Positions 20,079 through 29,498 of a stretch of DNA of 64,000 nt are shown here, piece by piece. Numbering within the stretch: the stretch's first letter is position 1; each line of letters begins with the position of its first letter. Source of the stretch: Ensifer canadensis (lineage in GTDB: Bacteria > Pseudomonadota > Alphaproteobacteria > Rhizobiales > Rhizobiaceae). The stretch is from assembly GCF_017488845.2 (NCBI RefSeq), contig NZ_CP083370.1:620001-684000 (forward strand), given 5' to 3'. The notes beneath the pieces were generated by a model. The model had not been told where the DNA came from and made no database searches. It saw only the letters and a list, made by a program, of their open reading frames with translations. Position numbers and translations under genes: made by a program.

Positions 20079-20213
20079 GGCTGCGTCCTGTTCCAACTTG
20101 TCAGGAATATCGCAGCCGGGTGTGGCGAGGGACAGAAATAGCGGTTTCTAATGCTGGGCGTTTGGAGCAAATCTGCCTCTCAGATCGAAAAGCAGCGAAA
20201 AACGCAAGATAAG

Positions 20214-20228
20214 CTAGTAATTTACTAG
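20214..20228. promoter_or_regulatory. Perfect palindrome upstream of cysH, possible operator
   Basis: CTAGTAA-T-TTACTAG is a perfect 7-bp inverted repeat around one base, in an AT-rich patch 136 bases upstream of cysH. Palindromes of this kind suit an Rrf2-, GntR- or MarR-type regulator; no regulator gene is adjacent. The role is inferred only from position. Confidence 0.4.
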
Positions 20229-20272
20229 ACTTTATACTTCCTTTCGCGTCCTTGGCCCGGCCGTTACATGAA

Positions 20273-20300
20273 GAAGCGCGGCCCCTTCGGTCCGCGCTTC
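20273..20300 (-). terminator. GC hairpin, possible weak terminator
   Basis: GAAGCGCGG/CCGCGCTTC form a perfect 9-bp stem around a 10-base loop. No T run follows on either strand. It could end the vanished gene whose C-terminal scrap lies just upstream on the minus strand. Confidence 0.4.
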
Positions 20301-20338
20301 AACGGGCGATCGGTCAACGGTGCCGGTCAGAACTCTAC

Positions 20339-20410
20339 TCAGGCCTTCTCCTGCTCGGCTTCCGGATTGCGAAAAGCAGCCGCAAGTCGGCGGCCGAGCA
20401 CGGATGCGCG
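20339..20410 (-). pseudogene. Possible C-terminal scrap of a lost gene
   Basis: About 24 in-frame codons ending in TGA read ARASVLGRRLAAAFRN then PEAEQEKA, a protein-like tail with normal codon use. An in-frame TAG closes it upstream, and a GC hairpin follows downstream. It may be what remains of a gene once upstream of cysH, or chance. Confidence 0.2.
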
Positions 20411-20540
20411 GGCCTAGCAACGACGACGTAGCGCTTGCCTCAAGGCCGGACCGCTCAAGATATGTTGAACGGCAGATGCTTTCCCATCCGTCGCTTCAGG
20501 TTCAATCTTGCGGGTTCCGAGGCAAATTGAGGAGTGGGAG

Positions 20541-20930
20541 ATGATGAGGTCCTTTCCTGGCCGCGTTCTCGCCGGAAGCATCGTGACGTTGCTTCTGGTC
20601 ACTGGCGCCTACGCTCATCACGGCTGGTCCTGGGCAGAGGCGGACCAGATCGAACTTGCCGGCACGATCCGTGAAATCTCGATGGCGCCGCCACATCCGA
20701 CGCTTCAGGTCGAGACTGAAAAGGACGGGCTCTGGCGCGTCGAACTGGGCAATCCCAGACAGACGGAACGGTCCGGCTTCGTCGAAGGTGTCGCCAAAGT
20801 CGGCGATCAGATCGTGGTTCTGGGCAATCGCTCGCTCGATCCGAACGAGAAGCGCCTGAAGGCAGTCCGCGTCACCGTTGCCGGCAAGAGCTTCGACATC
20901 TATCCGGACCGCATCCGGACCGGTGGATGA
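20541..20930 (+). CDS. DUF6152 family exported protein
   Basis: 129 aa. A signal peptide ending VTGAYA is followed by HHGWSWAEADQIELAGTIRE, the typical start of this small periplasmic OB-like domain, with possible metal-binding His residues right after cleavage. GGAGTGGGAG precedes two near-consecutive ATGs (20541/20544). Its stop overlaps the start of the next gene by 4 bases (ATGA), so the pair is coupled. Members often sit by copper- or redox-related membrane genes; role not established. Confidence 0.8.
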   Translation: MMRSFPGRVLAGSIVTLLLVTGAYAHHGWSWAEADQIELAGTIREISMAPPHPTLQVETEKDGLWRVELGNPRQTERSGFVEGVAKVGDQIVVLGNRSLDPNEKRLKAVRVTVAGKSFDIYPDRIRTGG

Positions 20931-21406
20931 GCGCGGCGGAACTGCTCGATTGGATTGCCGCCTGGCCGCTGGCGTCAGCGATGCGTCGATCCGCGATCCT
21001 CTATCTCGTCGTCAACGCGGCCCATATCTTGGCGATCGCGCTTTTGATCGGCGCGATCGTGCCTCTGGACCTGCGACTGCTCGGTTTCTTCGGGAACACT
21101 TCGCTGGAAGGGCTCGGGCCGTTTCTGTCGCGCGCTGCCGCGGTCGGTCTGGGTCTGGCGATCGTGACCGGTTTCTGCCTCTTTAGCGTTCGGCCGGCGG
21201 CTTATGCCGCGAATGCTGCCTTCCTCGCAAAGATCGGTCTGCTCGGGGTTGGCGCCGCCAATGCTATGACTGTGCATCTTGGCGGCGCCTGGCGGGCCGC
21301 CGTAAATGGCGGCCCGGTCTCATGGCGTCTTCGCGTATCCGCAGCCGTCTCGCTGACGGTGTGGCCGGCAGCACTTCTGGCTGGGCGCTGGATCGGCTTT
21401 CTCTGA
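20927..21406 (+). CDS. DUF6644 / DUF2214-like membrane protein
   Basis: 159 aa with four to five membrane segments. The motif VVNAAHILAIALLIGAIVPLDLRLLG is typical of the family, with a conserved His in the second helix region that may ligand heme or metal. It is translationally coupled (ATGA) to the DUF6152 gene, so the two probably form an envelope pair. Function not known. Confidence 0.8.
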   Translation: MSAAELLDWIAAWPLASAMRRSAILYLVVNAAHILAIALLIGAIVPLDLRLLGFFGNTSLEGLGPFLSRAAAVGLGLAIVTGFCLFSVRPAAYAANAAFLAKIGLLGVGAANAMTVHLGGAWRAAVNGGPVSWRLRVSAAVSLTVWPAALLAGRWIGFL

Positions 21407-21414
21407 CGCCGATC

Positions 21415-22050
21415 CTATCGCTCGTTTGCCGTTCTCCACGCGGGGACGACCGGCTCCCGCTCGACCGTTCTGCCACGCACGAACTGCAACGTGGCCTCGG
21501 CGACGCGTTGGCCGAGATGCCGTGCTGTGGCGAGATCGGATGCCGGCGGCGCGAGATCGGCCCCCTGGTCGACATTCGACTGGGCGCCGGCGCCCAGCCA
21601 AAAGCCCAACCGGTTGAGATCATCAGGTGATCCGGTGGTCGAGTGGTTGGAAGGCGGCAGATCGAGGTTGATCCAGTGCATGCCGTGCTGGGCAGCAAAG
21701 AGTGCGAGCTGCATCAGCGTCGCGAGCTTGTCGCCGGAAGCGGTTCCCGAATTGGTGAAGCCGGCGGCGATCTTGTCTTTCCAGAGATAGCCTTTGGCCA
21801 TTACAGCGTTGGAACTCGCTTCCTGAAAAGACTTGAACGCGGCCGACGGGCCTCCGACATAGGTTGGCGTGCCGAAGATGATCGCCTCGGCCGAGAGCAG
21901 ATCGCTCCAGCGCGCCGGTGTGTCTTCAACGGTCAAGAGCAGGCACTGCGCGCCGTCGACCCGCTCGATACCGGTTTTGACAGCGTCAGCCTGCCGTGCC
22001 GTGTGTCCGTAGCCGCTGTGGTAGATGACGGCGATGCATATGTTGCTCAT
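21415..22050 (-). CDS. Flavodoxin family protein (WrbA/NADPH-dependent FMN reductase-like)
   Basis: 211 aa. The N-terminal phosphate-binding loop IYHSGYGHTARQADAV and the later FGTPTYVGGPSAAFKSF and TNSGTASGDKLATL are typical of FMN-binding flavodoxin-like reductases. It probably reduces quinones or other acceptors in the cytoplasm. Convergent with the DUF6644 gene, 8 bases apart. Confidence 0.88.
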   Translation of the reverse strand: MSNICIAVIYHSGYGHTARQADAVKTGIERVDGAQCLLLTVEDTPARWSDLLSAEAIIFGTPTYVGGPSAAFKSFQEASSNAVMAKGYLWKDKIAAGFTNSGTASGDKLATLMQLALFAAQHGMHWINLDLPPSNHSTTGSPDDLNRLGFWLGAGAQSNVDQGADLAPPASDLATARHLGQRVAEATLQFVRGRTVEREPVVPAWRTANER

Positions 22051-22199
22051 GGTTCGGTCTCCTTTGGTTTTGGTGGTGGATTTGTCGCGCGAGCGAAGGC
22101 GCGCGCCGTCGGCGCGTGCCAGGTTTGCTGAAGCGTTGGTCAGGGTCGGTTGACGGAGCTGTCGGCTCCAACGATTTTTAGGGCGCGGCCACCCGCCGT

Positions 22200-23096
22200 T
22201 CAGTGAACGGCATGGCCACCGAAATGTCGCAGTGTTTCCGGGAGATGTTTGAGCTTCTCCGGATTGCGGGTGACGTAGATGGCGGTGATCCGATCCTGCT
22301 CGATCTCAAGGGCAGTGGTCTGCAGGATCTCTCCGTCTTCGATGGTGATGAAACCGGGCAGCCCATTGATGAAATCGTAACGCACCAGCCGCGACATCGT
22401 CTGGGCAAAGATCAGCGCCAGCGAGGCGTGCAGCTTCATCACCTTGTCTAGGCCGACGATCGGCCGTCTTGGTGCCACCGTCTTACCGCCACCATCGGCA
22501 TAGACGATCGCCTCGGTCGCAAGCAGCGAACGAAGCTGCTGCATGTCGCCGCCACGCGACGCCGCGAAGAAGGCGGAGGCGATTTCCAGGCCCTGTTCCC
22601 GTGGCATCGCAAAGCGGCGTCGGGCATTGCGGATATTGACGCGGGCGCGGCTGGCGAGCTGGCGGCAGGCCGCCGGCTTGCGGCCGATCGTCTCGCCAAT
22701 TTCATCGAAGCTGACGCCGAAGACATCGTGCAGCAGGAAGGCAGCCCGTTCGAGCGGCGACAGACGCTCCAGCGCCATCATCAGCGGCAGGGTGATGTCG
22801 TCGAGGTCGTCGCTCTCCTCGACGATCGGTTCCGGCAGCCACGGCCCGAGATAGGTTTCGCGCCGCCGTCGTGCCGACTTCAACTGATCGAGGCAAAGGC
22901 GCGTCACGATCCGGCGCAGAAACGCCGATGGTTCCTTGACGGTCACACGGTCGGTGTCCAGCCAGCGCAGGAATGCCTCCTGGACGATGTCCTCGGCCTC
23001 GCTGACCGAACCCAGCATCCGATAGGCAATGCGGATCAGTCGCGGACGCAGCGGGTCGAAGCTCGTTTTGACGTCTTCGTCGGTCATCTCGGTCAT
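22200..23096 (-). CDS. ECF41-type RNA polymerase sigma factor (SigJ-like)
   Basis: 298 aa. Sigma region 2 (RIAYRMLGSVSEAEDIVQEAFLRW) and region 4 (LSPLERAAFLLHDVFGVSFDEIGETIG) are fused to a C-terminal SnoaL-like domain with the DGGGK motif (YADGGGK) that marks ECF41. In this group the C-terminal extension acts as a built-in regulator in place of an anti-sigma factor. The ATG at 23096 is preceded by GGGGGA and shares a base with the stop of a 37-codon ORF upstream. Usual ECF41 partners (carboxymuconolactone decarboxylase-like or oxidoreductase genes) are absent, unless the upstream ORF is a relic. Confidence 0.92.
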   Translation of the reverse strand: MTEMTDEDVKTSFDPLRPRLIRIAYRMLGSVSEAEDIVQEAFLRWLDTDRVTVKEPSAFLRRIVTRLCLDQLKSARRRRETYLGPWLPEPIVEESDDLDDITLPLMMALERLSPLERAAFLLHDVFGVSFDEIGETIGRKPAACRQLASRARVNIRNARRRFAMPREQGLEIASAFFAASRGGDMQQLRSLLATEAIVYADGGGKTVAPRRPIVGLDKVMKLHASLALIFAQTMSRLVRYDFINGLPGFITIEDGEILQTTALEIEQDRITAIYVTRNPEKLKHLPETLRHFGGHAVH

Positions 23097-23209
23097 CACA
23101 TCCCCCACTGCCGTGCGGTGCAGGCGGTCAAGCAATGGCCAGCGCGCAGGCGAAGCCATGATGGCATTGCCGCAGCGGTTGCGACAAGCGGATCGAGCTT
23201 CGCTGTCAT
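23096..23209 (-). CDS. 37-codon ORF translationally coupled to the sigma factor
   Basis: Begins MTAKLDPLVATAAAMPSWL and has an ideal AAGGAG box 7 bases before its ATG. Its TGA shares the A of the sigma factor's ATG (TGATG). The first residues recall the start of carboxymuconolactone decarboxylase-family proteins, the usual genetic partner of ECF41 factors, but the rest does not. It may be a truncated relic, a leader peptide that sets sigma translation, or the true head of the operon. Confidence 0.45.
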   Translation of the reverse strand: MTAKLDPLVATAAAMPSWLRLRAGHCLTACTARQWGM

Positions 23210-23332
23210 GTTCGTCTCCTTCATCTCGGGCACTTGAGAAGACAGGACGAGATAGCGTCAATGAATGTGACATGCCGCAGACGTTGCGGCAGTCGAATGC
23301 CGGGGAAAACGTGCCTCGTGGCGCAGGCGATC

Positions 23333-24982
23333 CTATCTGTCGCTGACGGCCCAGCGCGGATTGATCCAGGGCTCCTGATTGGACCGGGCAAGCGGTTGCT
23401 TGCCGAGGATATGGTCGGCTGCCTTTTCGCCGGTCATGATCGAGGGGCTGTTGAGATTGCCATAGGTCACGTGCGGGAAGATCGAGGAGTCCGCGACGCG
23501 CAAACCATCGACGCCGATCACCCGCGTCTCCGGGTCGACCACGGCCATTGGGTCGTCCTTGGCACCCATCCGGCAGGTGCCGCAGGGGTGGTAGGCGCTT
23601 TCCAGGTGTTCGCGCAGGAAGGCGTCGATCTCATCGTCCGTCTGCACCTTCTCGCCCGGCTGGATCTCCGGCCCGCGATACTGGTCGAAGGCCCGCTGGC
23701 CGAAGATCTCGCGGGTGAGGCGCACGCAGTGGCGGAACTTCTCCCAATCCTCCGGGTGGCTCATATAGTTGAAGCGGATCACCGGGTCGGCCATCGGATC
23801 GGAGGATCGCAGGGTGACGTTGCCGCGCGACTTCGACAGGTTGTAGCCCACATGCACCTGGAAGCCGTGGCTCTTGGCCGCCGCCTTGCCGTCATAGCTG
23901 ATCGCGACCGGCAGGAAGTGATACTGGATATCGGGCTGCTTGACGCCCGGCGCCGAACGCAGGAAGGCGCAGGCCTCGAATTGGTTGGAGGCGCCGAGCC
24001 CACCTTTGGAGAGCAACCATTGTGCTCCGGCGACCCCCTGCCAGAACCACGGCAGCCAGGAATAGAGCGAGACCGGTTTGGTCGAGACCTGCTGGAAATA
24101 GAACTCCATATGGTCCTGAAGGTTGGCGCCGACACCGGGTCGATCGACCTTGACCTCTATGCCCATGTCCTTCAGGTGCTGTGCCGGGCCGATGCCGGAC
24201 AGCATCAGCAGCTTCGGCGAGTTGAAGGAGGAGGCGGAGACGATCACCTCGCGGTTCGCCTTGACGATCTCGATCTTGCCGCCGCGCTCGATCTCGACGC
24301 CGGTCGCCCGGCGGTTCTCGATCACCACCTTGCGGGCAAAACAGCGCATGAGCGAAACGTTGGGCCGCTTCAGAGCCGGGCGGAGATAGGCGTTGGCGGC
24401 GGACCAGCGGCGCCCCTGCCAGACGGTCTGCTCCATCAGGCCGAAGCCTTCCTGCTTGGAGCCGTTGTAGTCGTTGGTAAGCTCGAAGCCCGCCTGCTCG
24501 CCCGCTTCAATGAAGGCATGGAACAGTGGGTTGGTCACCGGCCCGCGCTTGACGTGCAACGGCCCGTCGGTCCCGCGCCAGCCGACCTCGCCTCCGTGCG
24601 AATGCTCCATGCGCTTGAAGTAGGGAAGCACGTCGGCATAGGCCCAGCCACGTGCGCCCAGGTCCTCCCAGCGATTGAAATCCTCGGCATGGCCGCGCAC
24701 GTAGACAAGGCCGTTGATCGAGGAGGAGCCGCCGATGACCTTGCCGCGCGGCGCGGTGATGCGCCGGTTGTTGAGGTTCGGCTCGGGTTCGGAATGATAG
24801 CCCCAGTTGTAGCGGTCCATGCTCATCGGCCAGGCAAGTGCTGCCGGCATCTGGATGAACGGCCCGATGTCCGAACCGCCATATTCGAGCACGATTACGG
24901 AATGCTTGCCGTCCTGCGAGAGGCGGTAGGCGAGCGCCGAACCGGCCGAGCCGGAGCCGATGATGATGTAGTCTGCCTGCAT
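23333..24982 (-). CDS. betA: Choline dehydrogenase
   Basis: 549 aa GMC-family flavoprotein that oxidises choline to betaine aldehyde at the membrane. The FAD-binding start [17 protein letters not shown], the GMC signature region [18 protein letters not shown] (about 82-99), and the C-terminal catalytic His region [12 protein letters not shown] with [16 protein letters not shown] are all present. It is the last gene of betICBA and is separated from betB by a 220-base gap filled by a palindromic repeat, so its expression may be partly uncoupled. Confidence 0.97.
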   Translation of the reverse strand: MQADYIIIGSGSAGSALAYRLSQDGKHSVIVLEYGGSDIGPFIQMPAALAWPMSMDRYNWGYHSEPEPNLNNRRITAPRGKVIGGSSSINGLVYVRGHAEDFNRWEDLGARGWAYADVLPYFKRMEHSHGGEVGWRGTDGPLHVKRGPVTNPLFHAFIEAGEQAGFELTNDYNGSKQEGFGLMEQTVWQGRRWSAANAYLRPALKRPNVSLMRCFARKVVIENRRATGVEIERGGKIEIVKANREVIVSASSFNSPKLLMLSGIGPAQHLKDMGIEVKVDRPGVGANLQDHMEFYFQQVSTKPVSLYSWLPWFWQGVAGAQWLLSKGGLGASNQFEACAFLRSAPGVKQPDIQYHFLPVAISYDGKAAAKSHGFQVHVGYNLSKSRGNVTLRSSDPMADPVIRFNYMSHPEDWEKFRHCVRLTREIFGQRAFDQYRGPEIQPGEKVQTDDEIDAFLREHLESAYHPCGTCRMGAKDDPMAVVDPETRVIGVDGLRVADSSIFPHVTYGNLNSPSIMTGEKAADHILGKQPLARSNQEPWINPRWAVSDR

Positions 24983-25035
24983 GATCGTGCTCTTTCTTCT
25001 GCGTCTCTAAACCGGCCGGTACCGTGCCTCTACCT

Positions 25036-25172
25036 CTGTCCCCTCATTCCTGTGCTTGTCACAGGAATCCAGCCAAGCGACGTCTGTCGCTTGAGGGAGT
25101 CTTTCGCGCCACCGACGTGGCGCTGCTGGATCCCCGGAACTCGCTTCGCTCACCCGAGGATGAGGGAGCGAA
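25036..25172. repeat. Palindromic intergenic repeat, family C, between betB and betA
   Basis: The outer arms CCCTCAT and ATGAGGG enclose a CCTGTGcttgtCACAGG hairpin (25049-25065), then CAAGCGAC/GTCGCTTG and GCGCCAC/GTGGCGC hairpins. The overall shape is a cruciform of several hairpins. Elements of this look are common between genes in rhizobia. It sits inside the bet operon and could attenuate or stabilise the message. Confidence 0.75.
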
Positions 25173-25204
25173 TCAGATGCGTCCCGAGGAAGGCCGCTTG
25201 AACC

Positions 25205-26668
25205 TCAATACGGCGCCTGCACCGGGCTCATGCCGACGTAGACGGTCTTCAACTCGCTGTAATGGTTGAGCGCCGCCACGGAATTCTCGCGCCCGAAACC
25301 GGATTGCTTGGAGCCGCCGAAGGGGATCTCGACCGGGCAGAGATTGTAGGTGTTGATCCAGAGCGTGCCGGCTTCGAGTTGGTCGACGACGCGGTGGGCG
25401 CGGGTGATGTCGGCGGTGAAGACGCCGGCCGACAGGCCGAATTCGGTGGCATTGGCGCGCGCGACGACATCAGCCTCGCTTTCGAAGTCGAGAACGCACA
25501 TCACAGGGCCGAAGATCTCTTCGCGCGCGATGGTCATGTCGTCGGTGACGTCGGCAAAGACGGTCGGCTGGATATAGGTGCCGTCGGCACTGACCGCATT
25601 CGGAATGCCGCCGCCGGTGACCAGACGCGCGCCCTCGGCTTTGCCCTTTTCGATATAGGAGAAGACCTTGTCGCGTTGCGCGCCCGACACCATCGGCCCG
25701 AGCTGGGTGGCTTCGTCCATCGGGTCGCCGATGACGATCGCTTCAGTGCGCGCCTTGAGGCGATCGAGGAACGCATCCTTGATGCCCTTCTGGACGAAGA
25801 CGCGGGTGCCGTTCGAGCAGACCTGGCCGGTGGAATAGAAGTTGCCGAGCATGGCGCCGCCGATGGCGCTTTCGAGATCGGCATCGTCGAAGACGATCAG
25901 CGGCGACTTGCCGCCGAGCTCCATCGTTACGTGGCGAAGACCGGCAGCTGCCGCCTCATACACCTTGCGGCCCGTCGGCACCGAGCCGGTGAGCGATACC
26001 TTGGCGACATCGGGGTGGTTGACGAGCAGCGGACCGGTCGTCCGATCGCCCTGGATGACGTTGTAGAGGCCCTTGGGAAGGCCCGCCTCGATCAGGATCT
26101 CGGCGATCTTGAGGGCGCCGAGTGGGGTATTCTCCGATGGCTTGAAGACCATGGCGTTGCCGGCGGCAAGCGCCGGCGCACCCTTCCAGCAGGCGATCTG
26201 CTGCGGATAATTCCAGGCGCCGATGCCGACGCAGACGCCGAGCGGCACACGCTTGGTATAGGCGAAATCGCCGCCGAGCGGAATGTAGTCGCCGTTGAGC
26301 GCTGTGGCGATGACGCCGCCGAAGAATTCGAACGAGTCGGCGCCCGATGTCGGGTCGGCGACGATCGTCTCCTGGATCGGCTTGCCGGTGTCGAGCGTTT
26401 CGAGCTCGGAAAGCTCGCGGTTGCGCTCGCGCATGATCTCGGCGGCGCGCTTCAAGATGCGGCCGCGGGCAGTCGGGCTCATGGCCGCCCATTCCGGTTG
26501 CGCGCGCTTGGCAGCGGCAATCGCCTTTTCGACGATCGCGGGCGTTGCCGCATGCAGCCGGGCGATCACCTCGCCGGTTGCGGGATAGATGCTCTCGAAG
26601 ACGGTGCCGGCAATGTCCTCGACATACTCGCCATCGATGAAGTGCGAGGCTTGCGGTTGGGCTCTCAT
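25205..26668 (-). CDS. betB: Betaine aldehyde dehydrogenase
   Basis: 487 aa NAD(P)-dependent aldehyde dehydrogenase that makes glycine betaine. Cofactor region [20 protein letters not shown], the Glu motif [18 protein letters not shown], and the Cys motif [16 protein letters not shown] are intact; the C-terminal [21 protein letters not shown] is typical of BetB. It starts 1 base after the betC stop, so the two are cotranscribed. Confidence 0.97.
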   Translation of the reverse strand: MRAQPQASHFIDGEYVEDIAGTVFESIYPATGEVIARLHAATPAIVEKAIAAAKRAQPEWAAMSPTARGRILKRAAEIMRERNRELSELETLDTGKPIQETIVADPTSGADSFEFFGGVIATALNGDYIPLGGDFAYTKRVPLGVCVGIGAWNYPQQIACWKGAPALAAGNAMVFKPSENTPLGALKIAEILIEAGLPKGLYNVIQGDRTTGPLLVNHPDVAKVSLTGSVPTGRKVYEAAAAGLRHVTMELGGKSPLIVFDDADLESAIGGAMLGNFYSTGQVCSNGTRVFVQKGIKDAFLDRLKARTEAIVIGDPMDEATQLGPMVSGAQRDKVFSYIEKGKAEGARLVTGGGIPNAVSADGTYIQPTVFADVTDDMTIAREEIFGPVMCVLDFESEADVVARANATEFGLSAGVFTADITRAHRVVDQLEAGTLWINTYNLCPVEIPFGGSKQSGFGRENSVAALNHYSELKTVYVGMSPVQAPY

Positions 26669-26669
26669 G

Positions 26670-28205
26670 TCATTCTCCCCGCGGATAGCGTTTGGATTCC
26701 TCGAGATTGTCGAGGTTCATGTGGTTGCGCATGTAGCGCTCGGATGCTTTTTGCAGCGGCTGATGGTCCCACGGATAATAGGCGCCGTTCCTCAGTGCCT
26801 CGTAGACCACCCAGCGCCGGGCCTGGCTCTCGCGCACGGCGCCATCGAAGGCCTCCATGTCCCAGTGGGCGGCGCACATGTCGCGAAACGCATTCAGCGT
26901 TGCCGCCTGCACCGGTGTCTCCGGGTTTGCCGCGAGGTTCTTCAGCTCCAGCGGATCGGCTTCGAGATCATAGAGCTGATCCGGGTCGAGCGCGCAGTGG
27001 ATATATTTCCATTTGCCCTTGCGAATGGCGACCAGCGGCGCGTGGGACGCTTCCGCAGCATACTCCATGAGCACCGGCTCGGTGCGCTCCTCGCCATTGA
27101 TGACAGGCACGAGGCTGATGCCATCAGTCCAGGGCTTCACCTCGTCCATCGAGATGCCGGCGAGGTCGCAAAGCGTCGGGGTTACGTCGAGGTTCGACGT
27201 CGGCGTCAGGTGCAGGCCGGGCGCAACGGCGGGTCCGGCCGCCATCAGGGGCACGCGCGCCGAGCCTTCGAAGAAGTTCATCTTGAACCACAGGCCGCGC
27301 TCGCCCAGCATGTCGCCATGGTCGGAGCAGAACAGGATCAGAGTGTTGTCGAGCATCCGGGTGCGCGTCAGCGTGTCGACAAGTTCGCCGACCTTTTCGT
27401 CGAGATAGGAAATATTGGCGAAATAGGCGCGGCGCGAGCGGCGGATATTGTCCTCGGTCAAGTCGAAATTGACGTAGTCGCAGGAATGCATGATCCGCTT
27501 CGAGTGCGGATCCTGGTCCTCCTCCGGCAGCATGCCGACCTCTGGCAGAAGATGCTCGCAATCCTCGTAGAGATCCCAGAATTTCTTTCGTGCGACATAG
27601 GGGTCGTGCGGGTGGGTGAAGGAGACGGTCAGGCACCAGGGGCGGCGGCCCGCGTCGTCGTTTTCGCGCGACAGCTGGTAGAGCTTCTGGTTGGCGAGAA
27701 AGGCGACCTCGTCGTCATACTCCATCTGGTTGGTGATCTCGGCGGCGCCGGCGCCGGTGACGGAGCCGAGATTGTGATACCACCAGTCGATGCGCTCGCC
27801 CGGCTTGCGATAATCCGGCGTCCAGCCGAAATCGGCGGGATAGATATCGGTCGTCAGCCGCTCCTCGAAACCATGCAATTGATCAGGCCCGACGAAATGC
27901 ATCTTGCCGGACAGTGCCGTGTAGTAGCCGGCGCGGCGCAGGTGATGTGCGTAGGTCGGGATCGAGGACTGGTATTCGGCGGCGTTGTCATAGACCCGGG
28001 TGCGGCTCGGCAGCTGGCCTGCCATGAACGAGGCGCGGGCAGGCGCGCAAAGCGGCGACGAGGTGTAGTTGTTGCGAAAGCGGGCGGAGCGGGCGGCGAG
28101 GCTCTTCAGGTTCGGCGCATGCAGGAATTCCGCCGGACCGTCGGGAAAGAATTTTCCGTTCAGCTGGTCGACCATAATGATCAGGATATTAGGTCTGGCG
28201 GTCAT
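26670..28205 (-). CDS. betC: Choline-sulfatase
   Basis: 511 aa type I sulfatase that splits choline-O-sulfate into choline and sulfate in the cytoplasm (no signal peptide). The signature CAPAR at Cys53-Arg57 carries the Cys that is converted to formylglycine; metal ligands are seen in IIMVDQLNG and in [13 protein letters not shown]. BetC in betICBA is a hallmark of Sinorhizobium-type bet operons. Its ATG overlaps the betI stop as ATGA. Released sulfate could feed the cysHDN pathway 7 kb away. Confidence 0.97.
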   Translation of the reverse strand: MTARPNILIIMVDQLNGKFFPDGPAEFLHAPNLKSLAARSARFRNNYTSSPLCAPARASFMAGQLPSRTRVYDNAAEYQSSIPTYAHHLRRAGYYTALSGKMHFVGPDQLHGFEERLTTDIYPADFGWTPDYRKPGERIDWWYHNLGSVTGAGAAEITNQMEYDDEVAFLANQKLYQLSRENDDAGRRPWCLTVSFTHPHDPYVARKKFWDLYEDCEHLLPEVGMLPEEDQDPHSKRIMHSCDYVNFDLTEDNIRRSRRAYFANISYLDEKVGELVDTLTRTRMLDNTLILFCSDHGDMLGERGLWFKMNFFEGSARVPLMAAGPAVAPGLHLTPTSNLDVTPTLCDLAGISMDEVKPWTDGISLVPVINGEERTEPVLMEYAAEASHAPLVAIRKGKWKYIHCALDPDQLYDLEADPLELKNLAANPETPVQAATLNAFRDMCAAHWDMEAFDGAVRESQARRWVVYEALRNGAYYPWDHQPLQKASERYMRNHMNLDNLEESKRYPRGE

Positions 28206-28804
28206 ATGGCCCGTCCTTGGCGGTGGAGCTGGTCGAGAAGCGAGGTGACGTAGTCTTCCGTCAGCGCGATCGAGGCTTCGATGCCGATCGGCGCAGAGCG
28301 CAGACTCTGGCGGATGTAGAGCCCGTCGATCATCGCAGCTGCGCCTTCCGCGATGCGTTCCGCGTCATCGACGGGACAAAGCGCCTTGAGGCTCGCCATC
28401 AGGTTGGAGCGCAACCGCCGGGCGTAGACGACGAGGAACCGGCGGACGTCTTCCGAGCGCTGCGCCTCGGAATAGAAGGCGAGCCAAGCGGCGATGGTGT
28501 CGGGCGCAAACTGGCTTGCCTGGAACGAAACGCGGATCAACGCGCTCAGTTTCTCACGCGGTGTAATCGCTGCACTCAGCGCCGTCACCGTATCGTCGCG
28601 CAGTTGCCTTAGAAGACTGCGCACGGTCTCGATCAGCAATTGCTCCTTGCTGCCGAAATAGTGATGGGCAAGGGAAGGGGAGACACCGGCACGGCGGGCG
28701 ATGTCGGACATGGTGACGGCGAGCGTGCCCTGATCGCCGATCACGCGCAGCGCCGCATCCACCAGCGCCTTGCGGCGCACAGGCTCCATCCCGACCTTGG
28801 GCAT
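28202..28804 (-). CDS. betI: Choline-responsive TetR-family repressor
   Basis: 200 aa. N-terminal helix-turn-helix (TMSDIARRAGVSPSLAHHYFGSKEQLLIETV) and BetI-type ligand domain (FYSEAQRSEDVRRFLVVYARRLRSNLM). First gene of betICBA; it is expected to repress the operon until choline binds. The start ATG lies at 28804. A 20-base palindrome 33 bases upstream matches the expected operator. Translationally coupled to betC. Confidence 0.95.
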   Translation of the reverse strand: MPKVGMEPVRRKALVDAALRVIGDQGTLAVTMSDIARRAGVSPSLAHHYFGSKEQLLIETVRSLLRQLRDDTVTALSAAITPREKLSALIRVSFQASQFAPDTIAAWLAFYSEAQRSEDVRRFLVVYARRLRSNLMASLKALCPVDDAERIAEGAAAMIDGLYIRQSLRSAPIGIEASIALTEDYVTSLLDQLHRQGRAI

Positions 28805-28836
28805 CCGTCTCTCCCTCGATGATGGTCAGTTTATTT

Positions 28837-28856
28837 TTGATTGACTCATCAATCAA
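28837..28856. promoter_or_regulatory. Probable BetI operator (bet box)
   Basis: TTGATTGA-CTCA-TCAATCAA is a perfect 8-bp inverted repeat around 4 bases, just upstream of betI. TTGATTGA-type half sites are known from BetI operators in other bacteria. It also lies about 95 bases before the HdeD-like gene start on the other strand. Confidence 0.8.
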
Positions 28857-28949
28857 TAAAAATTTGCGATGTTTTCTCTTTCTTTTTTCGGAGAAATCCG
28901 GCTCAATTCGATGGTAGAGTTCTGGATATCAGAAGGACTGGAGGTTGAA

Positions 28950-29498
28950 ATGACCCATGCATTCGATCCGGCTGGCAAGGCGGCGGTTGCCGGCAAATGG
29001 GGATGGTTCGTCGCGCTCGGCGTGCTGTTGATCATGTGTGGCGGCCTTGCCTTCGGCAATCTGCTGATGGCGACGGTGGCCTCGGTCTATTATGTCGGGC
29101 TGATCATGCTCGTCGGCGGCCTGTTCAATCTCGCCCATGCCTTTCAGGTCAAGGGTTGGAACAGCGTGCTCTATTGGGTGCTGAGCGGCGCCTGCTACGC
29201 CATTGCCGGGCTCTTTGCCTTCATCAACCCGGTGCTGGCCTCCTCCGTCCTCACTTTCCTGATGGCCATCGCACTCGTCGTCGCCGGTTGCTTCCGGATC
29301 TGGGTCAGCTTCAAGCTGCGGCCGATCCAGGGCTGGGGATGGGTCGCGCTCGGCGGTCTGGTCACGCTCGCCGCCGGTCTGATCATTGCCGCCGGCTGGC
29401 CGGTCAACAGCCTCTGGATCCTCGGCCTGTTCCTGGCGGTCGATCTGGTGATGCAGGGTCTGTCGCTGATCGCCTTCGGGGTGTTGGCAAAAGGCTAG
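28950..29498 (+). CDS. HdeD family membrane protein (DUF308)
   Basis: 182 aa with six membrane helices, the normal HdeD length. Motifs include GWFVALGVLLIMCGGLAFGN and the repeated GL/AG-rich helices (GWGWVALGGLVTLAAGLIIAAGWP). Members are linked to acid or envelope stress; the mechanism is unknown. The ATG at 28950 has GGAGG 6 bases upstream; the track to 28869 is an unsupported extension. It diverges from betI and shares the region holding the BetI operator. Confidence 0.88.
   Translation: MTHAFDPAGKAAVAGKWGWFVALGVLLIMCGGLAFGNLLMATVASVYYVGLIMLVGGLFNLAHAFQVKGWNSVLYWVLSGACYAIAGLFAFINPVLASSVLTFLMAIALVVAGCFRIWVSFKLRPIQGWGWVALGGLVTLAAGLIIAAGWPVNSLWILGLFLAVDLVMQGLSLIAFGVLAKG

Larger units (their letters stand above)
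20079..20540. other. Intergenic region upstream of cysH
   Basis: About 460 bases between divergent transcripts. It holds a perfect 15-base palindrome (20214-20228), a 9-bp GC hairpin (20273-20300) and a possible C-terminal gene scrap (20339-20410). Nothing else is recognisable. Confidence 0.5.

Noticed and set aside
23234..27070. Long plus-strand frames opposite betA and betB
   Set aside because: Shadows of betA, betB and betC; they show no motifs, membrane pattern or ribosome sites.
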